The translations under genes were made by a program, and so were the position numbers. From Jeotgalicoccus meleagridis (GTDB lineage: Bacteria > Bacillota > Bacilli > Staphylococcales > Salinicoccaceae): a DNA stretch of 64,000 bases. Location of the stretch: assembly GCF_903994045.1 (NCBI RefSeq), contig NZ_CAJEWD010000008.1, positions 822,532 to 886,531 on the forward strand, in the 5' to 3' direction. Positions 42,328 through 51,140 of the stretch are shown here, one piece after another. The first letter of the stretch is position 1. Every line of letters begins with the position of its first letter. The notes beneath the pieces are model-generated. The model saw only the letters and a program-made list of their open reading frames with translations, was not told the DNA's origin and ran no database searches.

Positions 42328-43191
42328 TTAACTTTGTTCACTTTCCTTGGATTCATTTCTAATCATTTCCACAAATGATTCTACCTGTGGTAACATCATG
42401 ACACTCTTGTCGTAAGATAAATACGTTTCTCTGATCAACGGTTTGTCTTCTACCTTCACTTCTTCGATATAATAATTATCAAGGTCCAAGCCTTCTAAAA
42501 CAAGCTCAGGTAATACCGTGATTCCCACTTTTTTTCTAAGGAGTTCACGACAAGTTGTAATCTGGTCAACGAATATTTGAGGTTCATATTTTTTGTTGAA
42601 GCGTGCTTCGAAGTAATTTTTAATGTGCGTAATATAAGTGGGGTCCGCTTGGAACTCAATAATGGTTAAATCTTCTACATCCATATCTTTCGGTGTCACT
42701 AGATAATGTCTGTCTCTGTATAAGAGTTCATTTTCCTTGTTGAGTACACGTGACCCTCTAACAATTGATAAGTGGTATTCACCTTGATTTGCAATAATTT
42801 CCTGGGTAGAACCAACATTGATTTTTACATTCACGTCAGGAAACTCATTTAAATATTTAGCGAGCATGTCTGGTAAAATCGTATAACCAATTAGTGATGA
42901 TACCCCAATTGAAATATTCCCTTCAATTGCACCCTCATTGGCAACGATATAATCTTTAACTCGGCGCTCTTCATCGACAACCTTCTTGGCATGTTCTATA
43001 ATTTTCTCGCCTACACCAGTTGTATATAAAGCCTTTTTGGTTCTGATAAAAATCTGTACGCCCCACTCATCTTCAATAGATTTTAAGCGCTGACTGACTG
43101 CGGGTTGTGATATATATAATTTCTCTGCGGCTTTCCGTAAAGTTTTTGCCTCACTTAGAGTCGCTAGTAAACGATAGTCATCGACCTTCAC
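42328..43191 (-). CDS. LysR family transcriptional regulator
   Basis: This 287-residue regulator has an N-terminal helix-turn-helix (TLRKAAEKLYISQPAVSQRL, residues 16-36) and a periplasmic-binding-like effector domain (about 90-280, with GNISIGVSSLIGYTILPDML). It precedes the MFS and DUF456 genes on the same strand with short gaps, so it probably controls them. Effector unknown. Confidence 0.88.
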   Translation of the reverse strand: MKVDDYRLLATLSEAKTLRKAAEKLYISQPAVSQRLKSIEDEWGVQIFIRTKKALYTTGVGEKIIEHAKKVVDEERRVKDYIVANEGAIEGNISIGVSSLIGYTILPDMLAKYLNEFPDVNVKINVGSTQEIIANQGEYHLSIVRGSRVLNKENELLYRDRHYLVTPKDMDVEDLTIIEFQADPTYITHIKNYFEARFNKKYEPQIFVDQITTCRELLRKKVGITVLPELVLEGLDLDNYYIEEVKVEDKPLIRETYLSYDKSVMMLPQVESFVEMIRNESKESEQS

Positions 43192-43209
43192 TGTACAACC
43201 TCCATTAAA

Positions 43210-43764
43210 TTAGCTATTCTTATTGCTATGGCCTGATTTTTTGATTTCCTTTAATGCATATGATGCTAGTGCCTTATATTTGGAAAAATCATTTGCTATG
43301 TCATCCATTAAATCATTAGCAACTTTATAAGCGAAATCTCTCTCTTTTGCAGTAATTCTTCCTTTTTTAAAAGCACGTTTTATATCGTCTTCATCTACTA
43401 ACTCAAAACGTCCGTCTGGTAACACTAAGACATCTAAATATAAATCCTCTCTCCTAGCCTTACCAAGTTCTAAGGTATGAGATTTGTTAATATCAAAGTA
43501 ATACTGTATCTCTTGCCACTTCTCATCATACATTACTGTAATGCTGTAGTTTGTGGATGCTGGCATGAGTTGCAGCCACTTGTAGTTGTTTGCAGCCACT
43601 AAAGTATCTTCTCCGACCACTGATACGACTAGAGGATCACGAACTTTATACATGTAAATAATGCCCACAAGGATATCACTGCCCTGATAGGAAATTATTT
43701 TTTCATCATATTTTGAACGTAGTAAACGTCGCCATTTTTTCTTGTTAAGATACTTTATTTTCAT
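43210..43764 (-). CDS. DUF402 nucleoside tri/diphosphatase (Ntdp-like)
   Basis: This 184-residue DUF402 protein contains KYLNKKKWRRLLRSKYDEKI, VMYDEKWQEIQYYFDI, ARREDLYLDVLVLPDGRFELVDEDD and the helical C-terminus. Staphylococcal homologues hydrolyse nucleoside tri- and diphosphates through a metal-bound acidic cluster. ATG 43764 was chosen because AGGAG precedes it; two earlier ATGs overlap or precede that site. A TATAAT lies just upstream, right after the terminator of the ABC permease gene. Confidence 0.85.
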   Translation of the reverse strand: MKIKYLNKKKWRRLLRSKYDEKIISYQGSDILVGIIYMYKVRDPLVVSVVGEDTLVAANNYKWLQLMPASTNYSITVMYDEKWQEIQYYFDINKSHTLELGKARREDLYLDVLVLPDGRFELVDEDDIKRAFKKGRITAKERDFAYKVANDLMDDIANDFSKYKALASYALKEIKKSGHSNKNS

Positions 43765-43802
43765 GGCATTCATCTCCTGATTGTAATTATACAAAAAAAA
43801 TA

Positions 43803-43856
43803 AAGCAAAAGTATAGAGATAGCTCTTTTTATTTCTAATCTCTATAACTTTTGCTT
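43803..43856 (-). terminator. Terminator of the ytr-like ABC operon
   Basis: On the minus strand AAGCAAAAGT-TATAGAGAT pairs with ATCTCTAT-ACTTTTGCTT across a 17-base loop and is followed by TTATTTTTTTT. The DUF402 promoter begins immediately after the T-run. Confidence 0.88.
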
Positions 43857-43861
43857 ATATT

Positions 43862-45814
43862 TTACTTAATCGAGATGATTTTATAAATCATGTTGGCAGC
43901 GGTCTCTTCATCTAAATCATCTGCTGAATATTCAGGATAGCCATAAATTAATAATTTACCAGATGATGGGTCTAGACCTTTGTCATTTAAATCTTGAATC
44001 ACTTGTGGTGCATCTTCTACATCTTGAATATCGTACTCCTCTTTCATTTTACTTAGACTTATTGAATTAAAGTCCTTGAAGAAGTCTTTGTACTCACCCT
44101 CTTCAATTTCAAGGAGATACATTTCACTTGTTTCATCAATATTCATAAGATCAGTCAGCTTGTATTCTTCATCTTCAACATTGTCTAAAATAGCAGGGTT
44201 GTAGAGAGAACTTTGACCAGTCTGGTAATTACTTGAGTCACTTGCCTCTATAGATATTCTTCCAGTCTCATTTCCAATGTATGGATTTAATACTTGTAAG
44301 TCAGATTCTTTATTTTTGTAGTCTGAAACAAGATTTTTATCAAGTTCAATCATAGTTTCATTGGCTGCTAGTGTATCTAGGTCTCTGTCATTTTTCATAT
44401 TGAGCAACATATCTTCTTCCATGTTGTACTCTCTGTTTTTTTGTTGATCGATTAAATCCATCACTTTTGAGTCAGAGTCTAGTGTTAGGAATTCTAGAGT
44501 TTTTGTATGACCATCCTTCAATTTATAAGAGATCATTACCGGACTTGAATTTTCATTATATAGACGAGGACTATCTTTTTCAGCCACCGCAATTTCGTGA
44601 ATATTTCTAGCATTCTCTATCGCTTGACGGTTTGATTTAAACATATAACTTTCTTCGAAAAAGTCATCTACTGGTTCTTGGTACATAGTGTTTCCATCAG
44701 TCGTAATCGACACACTCTCAATATTCTCTTTATCAGGTACAGAATTAATGTAATGATTCCAAGACAAGATAAAAAGTAACCAAAAGACTATGATGGTCAC
44801 TATGGTAATTGAGAAGGTTCTGAGTGAAAAACTGATTTTAACACTGCTTTGAAAGAGCATCTCCACGATGATAAAAGTAATCAATGCACCAACCACATAG
44901 GCGATGATTGAAATGAATAAGCTATGCTCTATAAAGAAAGATACAAAGGTACCTAGAGCGAGCATTCCTGCTACTGTCGTGATAGCGATAAGAATATCTT
45001 TAAGCCAAGTAAAATTAAAGCTGAGATTCACTCTTTCATTGCGGCGATATTTATACACAATAAAGGTTAAAATGATAAAAATTATTGCGACAATAGCCCA
45101 GGTGATCGTTAAGGACAAATTAAAATCTGCGACGAGTTGATCAATGGCAACGAAGGGAAATGTGATGTCTAGTATCGGTTCTACATAATCAGAAAATCTT
45201 GATGAGACACCATCAAATGTTAAACCTGCTGTACTGTAGATGAGTGTCCATAAGACTAAAGGTAAAAATAATACCATGATAATAAGTTGAATGTGTAAAA
45301 ATGAACCATTCACAAAAAATCCTGTTAGAACTGAGATCGTAAAGATGACCACGTGAGTAAATATTGAGTAGACAAACCATAGAGCAATGGTGGACAAACT
45401 AAGATTATCTATAAATAACAAACTTTGTAGTCCTAAAATGATTGCTGTAATTAATAAAGGAATCACAATGGCGGAAAAACCAACAAGCAGAATATGACTC
45501 AGTATTTTATTTCTTTTAATTGGTAAGCTATGCATAAAGTCCGATGCGGCTTCATTGTTCAAATAATTGAAGAGGATGATGCCGATAATCGCAGCAAAGC
45601 TCATTCCAATAACTTGTTGTACTGATGACAGTTGTAAGAAAAAGTCTTTGTTTATCGTTTCCAACTGTAGAATATTACTTTGTTGTTGATAGAGCCATAA
45701 TATTAACGGTAGAGAAATAATATTCAAAATCAAGAATATTAGCGTGACCCAAAATATGGCACTTGAGAAATGTGACAACAGGGCTTTATTCAACAATGAT
45801 GTTCGAGATTTCAT
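43862..45814 (-). CDS. ABC-2 type transporter permease, YtrC/D-like
   Basis: This 650-residue permease has about ten membrane helices in the first 350 residues, with the family mark FLQLSSVQQVIGMSFAAIIG and ASDFMHSLPIKRNKI. A large extracytoplasmic C-terminal domain after about residue 365 is rich in acidic residues and has no cysteines. It pairs with the ATPase whose end it overlaps by 29 bases. The ATG at 45814 follows GGGGGAA. Such systems act in cell envelope stress or bacteriocin resistance; the substrate here is unknown. Confidence 0.82.
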   Translation of the reverse strand: MKSRTSLLNKALLSHFSSAIFWVTLIFLILNIISLPLILWLYQQQSNILQLETINKDFFLQLSSVQQVIGMSFAAIIGIILFNYLNNEAASDFMHSLPIKRNKILSHILLVGFSAIVIPLLITAIILGLQSLLFIDNLSLSTIALWFVYSIFTHVVIFTISVLTGFFVNGSFLHIQLIIMVLFLPLVLWTLIYSTAGLTFDGVSSRFSDYVEPILDITFPFVAIDQLVADFNLSLTITWAIVAIIFIILTFIVYKYRRNERVNLSFNFTWLKDILIAITTVAGMLALGTFVSFFIEHSLFISIIAYVVGALITFIIVEMLFQSSVKISFSLRTFSITIVTIIVFWLLFILSWNHYINSVPDKENIESVSITTDGNTMYQEPVDDFFEESYMFKSNRQAIENARNIHEIAVAEKDSPRLYNENSSPVMISYKLKDGHTKTLEFLTLDSDSKVMDLIDQQKNREYNMEEDMLLNMKNDRDLDTLAANETMIELDKNLVSDYKNKESDLQVLNPYIGNETGRISIEASDSSNYQTGQSSLYNPAILDNVEDEEYKLTDLMNIDETSEMYLLEIEEGEYKDFFKDFNSISLSKMKEEYDIQDVEDAPQVIQDLNDKGLDPSSGKLLIYGYPEYSADDLDEETAANMIYKIISIK

Positions 45815-46691
45815 AACCGAGTTCCCCCATTTCATAAGTGAATATCTCCTCTAAAGTTAAGGGTAAAATATCATACATTAAAGGATGATACTTGGTCACT
45901 TTTTCCTCAATTTTAGAAATATCCCCTTTAATGATACAAGTAATTATGCGTCCTCTTTGGCTTGAGTGCACAACGTTCAATTGTTTATAAAAATCATCAT
46001 CAGGTAGTGTTTTAAAAGCAATTTGTAACTTACAATGATTACCTCTAATATCAGATAAATCCTGATTAAATAATAACTTCCCTTGATGCATGATAGATAC
46101 TGAATCACATAAGTCTTCCATCTCTCTTAGATTATGACTTGATGCAATCACTGTCATACCATGATTCGCAATATCCTGCATCATAATATTTTTAACTTGT
46201 TTTCTAATAATAGGATCAAGACCATCAAATGGTTCATCGAGGAGCATAACCTTCGGTCTTGCTGCAAAGGCTAAGATAAAGGAAGCTTGTCTTTTCATCC
46301 CTTTTGACAATTGTGATAACTGAACATCAGGTGACAAACCAAAATGCTTAGATAACTGATTAAAACGCTCTGTTGACCAATTGCTGTACATAGATTGATA
46401 AAGTTTGGCCATCTTTTTTAAAGACGAGCCTCTAAAGAAAAAGGGAATGTCATGCAAAAATACGACATCTTTCTTCACTTCGGGTGACTCATAAATATTC
46501 TTACCATCATAAGTTACCATGCCTTGGTCCGCCTTGTAGATACCCGACATAATTTTCATTAAAGTCGTCTTCCCTGCACCATTTGAACCCAATAAACCAT
46601 GGACTGTTGCTGGTTTAATTTCAAGATTTATATTATCAGTAGCAAGCACTTTACCAAATTCCTTACTTGTAGCATCAACAACAACCTTCAT
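45786..46691 (-). CDS. ABC transporter ATPase, YtrB-like
   Basis: This 301-residue ATPase has Walker A GSNGAGKT, a Q-loop in VVFLHDIPFFF, signature LSKGMKRQ (variant of LSGGQ) and Walker B VMLLDEPFDGLDP, then a C-terminal extension of about 80 residues. ATG 46691 is preferred over a start five codons upstream; it overlaps the GntR gene by 17 bases, so translation is coupled. It energises the large permease downstream. Confidence 0.85.
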   Translation of the reverse strand: MKVVVDATSKEFGKVLATDNINLEIKPATVHGLLGSNGAGKTTLMKIMSGIYKADQGMVTYDGKNIYESPEVKKDVVFLHDIPFFFRGSSLKKMAKLYQSMYSNWSTERFNQLSKHFGLSPDVQLSQLSKGMKRQASFILAFAARPKVMLLDEPFDGLDPIIRKQVKNIMMQDIANHGMTVIASSHNLREMEDLCDSVSIMHQGKLLFNQDLSDIRGNHCKLQIAFKTLPDDDFYKQLNVVHSSQRGRIITCIIKGDISKIEEKVTKYHPLMYDILPLTLEEIFTYEMGELGYEISNIIVE

Positions 46692-47061
46692 CTTTCTCCT
46701 CCTCACTATGTCCTTTTAATAAAGTCTTTATTTCTGAAACTGGTACCTCTAAAAATACGAGTTCTTCAACTCTTTCTACAATTTCTTCTTTTAAGATAGC
46801 TACTCTTTCTTGATTCATTTGACCTTTTACTTCATTCACAAAACTTCCTTTACCAGGTAGTGAATAGATAAAACCTTGTCTTTCTAATTCCCTATAAGCT
46901 TTTTGAATAGTGTTTGGGTTAATTGTTAACTCTTGTGCTAGGATTCTGACAGAAGGAATTCGATCGTCCTTTTGTAAGACACCTTTGATTATCTCTGTTT
47001 TGATATTCTCAATAATTTGTTCATATATTGGCAATCGGCTTGTCAGGTCAATATCAAGCAT
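46675..47061 (-). CDS. GntR family regulator, YtrA subfamily
   Basis: This 128-residue repressor has a winged helix (LPIYEQIIENIKTEIIKGVL, then PSVRILAQELTINPNTIQKAY, and GFIYSLPGKGSFV) and a short C-terminal dimerisation tail, as in YtrA. ATG 47061 has GGAGGTG at good distance; 21 further upstream codons would cover the promoter and operator. It heads the operon regulator-ATPase-permease and probably represses it through the dyad just upstream. Its C-terminus ends in two cysteines. Confidence 0.85.
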   Translation of the reverse strand: MLDIDLTSRLPIYEQIIENIKTEIIKGVLQKDDRIPSVRILAQELTINPNTIQKAYRELERQGFIYSLPGKGSFVNEVKGQMNQERVAILKEEIVERVEELVFLEVPVSEIKTLLKGHSEEEKDEGCC

Positions 47062-47080
47062 AAGGCACCTCCGTCCTCCA

Positions 47081-47126
47081 ACTGTATTAATTATAATAAT
47101 ACAGTTAATACAGTAAGCGGTCAATA
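47081..47126 (-). promoter_or_regulatory. Promoter and operator of the YtrA-type operon
   Basis: On the minus strand TTGACC, 17 bp, TATTAT forms the promoter. CTGTATTA (47082-47089) and TAATACAG (47097-47104) make a perfect dyad with a 7-bp spacer over the -10, and a third half-site TTAATACAGT (47105-47114) lies in the promoter spacer. This matches autoregulation by the adjacent YtrA-type repressor. Confidence 0.7.
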
Positions 47127-47254
47127 ATTTTATATGTTCAACTTTTTAAGATAGCTTCTTGCATTCTAAAGCTAGTTTATATATTATGTAGTTAATAATA
47201 TTTATACAATATATAGTATAATAATTAGAGTTTTAATATATAAGGGGGACTTAT

Positions 47255-48259
47255 ATGCATTTCCAAGGTAGAAGCTTTTTATCGATTACAGATTTTTCTA
47301 AAGCAGAAATAGAATATTTAATTGATTTTTCGATCCATTTAAAAAAACTTAAAAAGAACAAAATTCCTCATCAGTATTTAAAAGGACAAAATATTGCACT
47401 CTTATTCGAAAAAAGTTCAACGAGAACAAGATCAGCTTTTACAGTCGCTTTAAACGACCTCGGTGCCAATCCTGAGTTTTTAGGGCAGAATGATATTCAA
47501 CTTGGAAATAAAGAGACAACAGCAGATACGGCAAAAATTCTTGGCAGTATGTTCGATGGCATAGAATACCGTGGATTTAGTCAAGGAACTATAGAAACCC
47601 TAGCTGAACATGCAGGCGTTCCAGTGTGGAATGGCTTAACAGATGAATGGCATCCAACACAAATGATTGGGGACTTTATGACGATTAAAGAGCACTTTGG
47701 TTACTTAGAAGGGTTGAAGCTTGTTTATATTGGAGATGGTCGTAATAATGTTGCGAATTCACTCTTAGTTACAGCGAGTTTACTCGGCGTTCATATCACT
47801 ATCGCAGCACCAGAGTCACTCATGCCAGATGAAGAATATATAGAGATTGCTAAATCTTACGCTAAGGAGTCAGGTTCAGAGATCGTTTTGACAGACGAGT
47901 CGGATATCGCAGTTAAAGATGCAAACATCGTTTATACAGATGTGTGGATTTCTATGGGAGAAGAAAAAGATGCTGAGAAAAGATTAGAATTACTTGAAGA
48001 CTATCAAGTAAATGAAGCACTTTTAGAAAATGTCGATGATAATTTTATTTTCATGCACTGTCTACCTGCTTTTCATAATACAGAGACAAGCTTTAGTCAG
48101 AAGATAAAAGATAAATGTGGCATTACGGAAATGGAAGTCACAGAAGATGTCTTTAACGCCCCTTTTGCAAAACAATTCCAACAAGGCGAAAATCGCATGC
48201 ATTCAATCAAAGCGATTGTAGCTGCGACAAATGGTAATCTGTTTATCCCGGAAATGTAG
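47255..48259 (+). CDS. argF: Ornithine carbamoyltransferase
   Basis: This 334-residue enzyme makes citrulline from ornithine and carbamoyl phosphate, or works in reverse in arginine deiminase catabolism. It has the carbamoyl phosphate site SSTRTRSAF, the ornithine-side HPTQMIGDF, and [10 protein letters not shown]. The length and [13 protein letters not shown] block resemble both ArgF and the catabolic ArcB form. It stands alone: no arcA, arcC, arcD or other arg gene is in the window. AAGGGGG precedes the ATG; a TATAAT lies at 47217-47222. Confidence 0.92.
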   Translation: MHFQGRSFLSITDFSKAEIEYLIDFSIHLKKLKKNKIPHQYLKGQNIALLFEKSSTRTRSAFTVALNDLGANPEFLGQNDIQLGNKETTADTAKILGSMFDGIEYRGFSQGTIETLAEHAGVPVWNGLTDEWHPTQMIGDFMTIKEHFGYLEGLKLVYIGDGRNNVANSLLVTASLLGVHITIAAPESLMPDEEYIEIAKSYAKESGSEIVLTDESDIAVKDANIVYTDVWISMGEEKDAEKRLELLEDYQVNEALLENVDDNFIFMHCLPAFHNTETSFSQKIKDKCGITEMEVTEDVFNAPFAKQFQQGENRMHSIKAIVAATNGNLFIPEM

Positions 48260-48293
48260 ATGGAGGGTTGATTGAGGCGAATGGGCTTGGGCA

Positions 48294-48445
48294 TGTCTAT
48301 TCGGCGTTATTTTTGAGATGCTGAATAGACTTTTTAGCTTACTTTGTCTATTCGGCGCTATTTTTGACATGCTGAATAGACTTTTTAGCTTGTTTTGTCT
48401 ATTCAGCATCATTTCTGACATGCCCAATGGAATTTTCAGCTGAGA
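48294..48445. repeat. 51-bp tandem repeat with internal dyads
   Basis: Two near-identical 51-bp copies (48294-48344, 48345-48395) begin TGTCTATTCGGCG and contain ATGCTGAATAGACTTTTTAG; a third, degenerate copy follows from 48396. Each copy holds the inverted pair GTCTATTCGGC / GCTGAATAGAC. The array is bordered by TTGGGCATGTC and GACATGCCCAA in opposite orientation. Confidence 0.85.
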
Positions 48446-48473
48446 AACTCATTATCACAAGATAAAACTACAC

Positions 48474-48612
48474 TATACAGATTAAAAATTATTACATAAG
48501 ATTGTGGATTTGATGAGATTGATCACGACTTATCTTTGTCCTCATCACTTTTGGTGATAAGTGCTGGGTTTTGACATGACTTATCACCAAAAACATCAAA
48601 TCAATCTGTATA
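48474..48612. repeat. Nested inverted-repeat element of about 140 bp
   Basis: Three pairs of arms are nested: outer TATACAGATT (48474-48483) with AATCTGTATA (48603-48612); middle GATTTGATG (48507-48515) with CATCAAATC (48594-48602); inner TTTTGGTGATAAGT (48549-48562) with ACTTATCACCAAAA (48579-48592), loop 16. There is no gene inside. It may be a MITE-like remnant or a structured RNA. Confidence 0.65.
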
Positions 48613-48640
48613 CAGTACACAATACGCAATATACAACATA

Positions 48641-48678
48641 CAAAAAGCTCGACAATCTTAACTTAAGATTGTCGAGCT
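48641..48678 (-). terminator. Terminator of the SDR/YebC transcript
   Basis: AGCTCGACAATCTTAA and its reverse complement form a long hairpin, with TTTTT following on the minus strand after the SDR stop. Confidence 0.88.
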
Positions 48679-48685
48679 GATTTAT

Positions 48686-49459
48686 TTACCACGCGTGGCC
48701 ACTGCCACCATCGATATTAACTGCTGTACCACTGACGTAAGAGGCGAGATCTGAACAAAGGAAGGTAATCACATTGGCCGCTTCAGCTGTGTCACCGATT
48801 CGTCCGAGTGGAATATTACCCGCACTTTTCTCAGAATACTCTTCCCAACTTAAGTCTGGAGCTTGGTTTTTCCAGCGTTTTTCAATTTGATTACTGCGAA
48901 TTAGACCGATACAAACAGCATTGACTCGGATATTATATTTCCCTAAATCCTTACTCATCGCTTTAGTTAAGGCAAGTCCTGCACTTCTTGATACAGTTGT
49001 TGGTAAGGAGTTCGCCTGAGGTGTTTTACCCATCACTGCGGTCAAGTTTAAAATTGCACCGCCATTTTCTTTTAAATATGGTAAAGCAGCTTTAGACATC
49101 TTCACTGCTGACATTACTTTTAAGTCGATATCATCTTCCCAGTCTGGAATGTCTATATCTTCAAAACTTTTAGCAAAAGAGCTTCCTGCATTGTTGACTA
49201 AGACATCTAAACGCCCAAATTTTTCAACTGCTCTTTCGACAATTTTCTCAGCTGCATTTTTCTCCGTAATATCTTGTACAATATAAGCGACATCTCCATG
49301 AGCACTTATTTCTTCAGCTGCTTTTTTAAGCGCGTCCTCACCTCTTGCCACAAGTAGAACTTTCGCACCTAATTTAACCATTTGCTCTGCTGTTTCTCTA
49401 CCTATACCCTTGCTTGATCCGGTAATTACTGCAACTTTTCCTTGATAATTAAAGTCCAT
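48686..49459 (-). CDS. SDR family protein with atypical active site
   Basis: This 257-residue Rossmann protein has the cofactor motif TGSSKGIG (13-20), NNAG at 89-92 and the usual C-terminal GGSGHAW. At the place of the catalytic YxxxK it reads TTVSR (154-158), and the catalytic serine region reads LNLTAVMG. The oxidoreductase triad is therefore missing, though the fold is intact; some SDR subgroups share this. It might bind NAD(P) for regulation or use another chemistry. It follows the YebC gene by 22 bases. Confidence 0.8.
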   Translation of the reverse strand: MDFNYQGKVAVITGSSKGIGRETAEQMVKLGAKVLLVARGEDALKKAAEEISAHGDVAYIVQDITEKNAAEKIVERAVEKFGRLDVLVNNAGSSFAKSFEDIDIPDWEDDIDLKVMSAVKMSKAALPYLKENGGAILNLTAVMGKTPQANSLPTTVSRSAGLALTKAMSKDLGKYNIRVNAVCIGLIRSNQIEKRWKNQAPDLSWEEYSEKSAGNIPLGRIGDTAEAANVITFLCSDLASYVSGTAVNIDGGSGHAW

Positions 49460-49481
49460 AATGTTCCCCTTTCAAGTAGTT

Positions 49482-50198
49482 TTACGATAAATTCACATTG
49501 TGGAAGACATTAGAAACATCTTCAAGATCTTCTAAAACATCCACTAATCTTTCAAATTGCTCGAGATCTTCATCACTTAAGCTAACTTCATTTTGAGCAA
49601 TCATGGCAAGTTCTGCAACTTTATAGTCTTCAATACCCATATTATCTAGCACACTTTTTATATCGTTGTAGGCTTGAGGCTCACCGTAAACAACGGTCAA
49701 ACCATTTTCTGTCGTCACGTCTTTAACATCAACTTCCTTTTCCATTAGTTCCATCAAGACGGTTTCTTCATCATAGCCTTCAAAGACAAATACAGACACA
49801 CTATCAAACATATAGCTAACAGCACCACTCACACCCATGTTACCGCCATTTTTACCAAAAGCCGCTCTCACTTCTGATACGGTACGGTTAACATTGTTAG
49901 TTAAGGCATCCACGATGAGCATGGAACCGCTCGGACCAAATCCTTCGTAGCGAAGTTCGTCAAATGATTCATCGTCACTACCTTTTGCCTTATCAATCGC
50001 CTTATCGATAATGTGTTTAGGTACTGAATATGTTTTCGCACGTTCTAAGACTACTTTAAGTGCTTGGTTAGCCTCAGGATCAGGTTCTCCTTTTTTGGCT
50101 GCTACATAAATTTCTCTGCCAAATTTAGCATAAATCCGACTCGTATTTTGATCTTTTTGTGCTTTTTTCTCTTTGATATTATTCCATTTTCTTCCCAT
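49482..50198 (-). CDS. YebC/PmpR family (TACO1-like) protein
   Basis: This 238-residue protein begins [20 protein letters not shown], with [36 protein letters not shown] and [18 protein letters not shown]. YebC proteins were long called transcriptional regulators; recent work links the family to translation of difficult sequences such as polyproline. The sequence resembles the YeeN branch common in Firmicutes. It lies 12 bases after the NAD-binding protein gene. Confidence 0.9.
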   Translation of the reverse strand: MGRKWNNIKEKKAQKDQNTSRIYAKFGREIYVAAKKGEPDPEANQALKVVLERAKTYSVPKHIIDKAIDKAKGSDDESFDELRYEGFGPSGSMLIVDALTNNVNRTVSEVRAAFGKNGGNMGVSGAVSYMFDSVSVFVFEGYDEETVLMELMEKEVDVKDVTTENGLTVVYGEPQAYNDIKSVLDNMGIEDYKVAELAMIAQNEVSLSDEDLEQFERLVDVLEDLEDVSNVFHNVNLS

Positions 50199-50210
50199 AA
50201 TCCATCTTCC

Positions 50211-51119
50211 TTATTTCTTAGAGTTTGTCCGCTTTTCAGGCACAGTTTTATTGATAATCATTTCTACTTGATAAATTCTGCTGACCAAGCCGTGGATTGG
50301 TGCTTGAGTTAAGCGATAAATTGGCCACGGCAGTGAAGGTGTAAAATCATGTAAAGCCATGATAAATTCATCTTCATCTGGTAGCTTTCTAAATTCAAAA
50401 CGCTGAGGTTTACCGTTTGTTTTCTTACTGAGACTACCACCAGTAATTTCAAAAATAACGATATCCTCTTCTGATAGCTCTTTCTTAAATTCTAAAATCA
50501 AGATTGGCTCAGGTCTATCCAATAAGTACATATATACTTTTTGATCTTTTATCACCGTATTTACTACATTATAAACGATGTCATCTAACCAGCCAAAATA
50601 GTACCAAGCAATATCTTCTAAAGACCATCCCGTTGGTATTGGAGCGCGTTGGATACTTCTAACACTATTATAATCCTTCATCTTGTAATTGAGGTTTTTA
50701 CCATAGCGCTTAATCGGCGTTTCAGTTTGTCTGACTACCGTGCCATAAGCCCCTAAGACAGATAAAATTCTACCATCTGACAATTCATCTTTTATATAAA
50801 TGATTTGTTCGACATCATTGAACTTACTTGCCCTTGCGATATTATCAGCAATAAGTAAATATAGATCATTAAACTTACCTTGTGTGAGTCGATTTAATCT
50901 CATAATTGGGTCTTCAAAGAAGATGACTGTGTCGATATCATTTAGCGCATCTTCTACCTCAGGAAGAATAAAGAGATCTTTTTGGATAAACTCAATATCT
51001 TCTTGAACATCTTCTGTGCCAGTAGAAAAACAATATAGCTCACATGTGCCTTTTAGTTCTTCATAAAGATGTTCACCAATTCTGCCATGGATTCCCATGA
51101 GTAATACTTTCTTTTTCAT
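50211..51119 (-). CDS. NAD(P)-binding epimerase-like protein
   Basis: This 302-residue protein opens with KKKVLLMGIHGRIGEHLYEE, a Rossmann loop of extended SDR/NmrA type, and has RQTETPIKRYGKN and a C-terminal region PSLPWPIYRLTQAPIHGLVS. The middle lacks a clear YxxxK. Function unknown; homologues in related bacteria are annotated as NAD-dependent epimerases. ATG 51119 was preferred because GGGGAAG lies eight bases before it. It lies 21 bases after the MFS gene and before YebC. Confidence 0.65.
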   Translation of the reverse strand: MKKKVLLMGIHGRIGEHLYEELKGTCELYCFSTGTEDVQEDIEFIQKDLFILPEVEDALNDIDTVIFFEDPIMRLNRLTQGKFNDLYLLIADNIARASKFNDVEQIIYIKDELSDGRILSVLGAYGTVVRQTETPIKRYGKNLNYKMKDYNSVRSIQRAPIPTGWSLEDIAWYYFGWLDDIVYNVVNTVIKDQKVYMYLLDRPEPILILEFKKELSEEDIVIFEITGGSLSKKTNGKPQRFEFRKLPDEDEFIMALHDFTPSLPWPIYRLTQAPIHGLVSRIYQVEMIINKTVPEKRTNSKK

Positions 51120-51140
51120 GTGCTCACTTCCCCACATAGT

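Noticed and set aside
48294-48445. 51-bp repeats as a CRISPR array
   Set aside because: No spacer-repeat alternation; the units are contiguous tandem copies with internal dyads.
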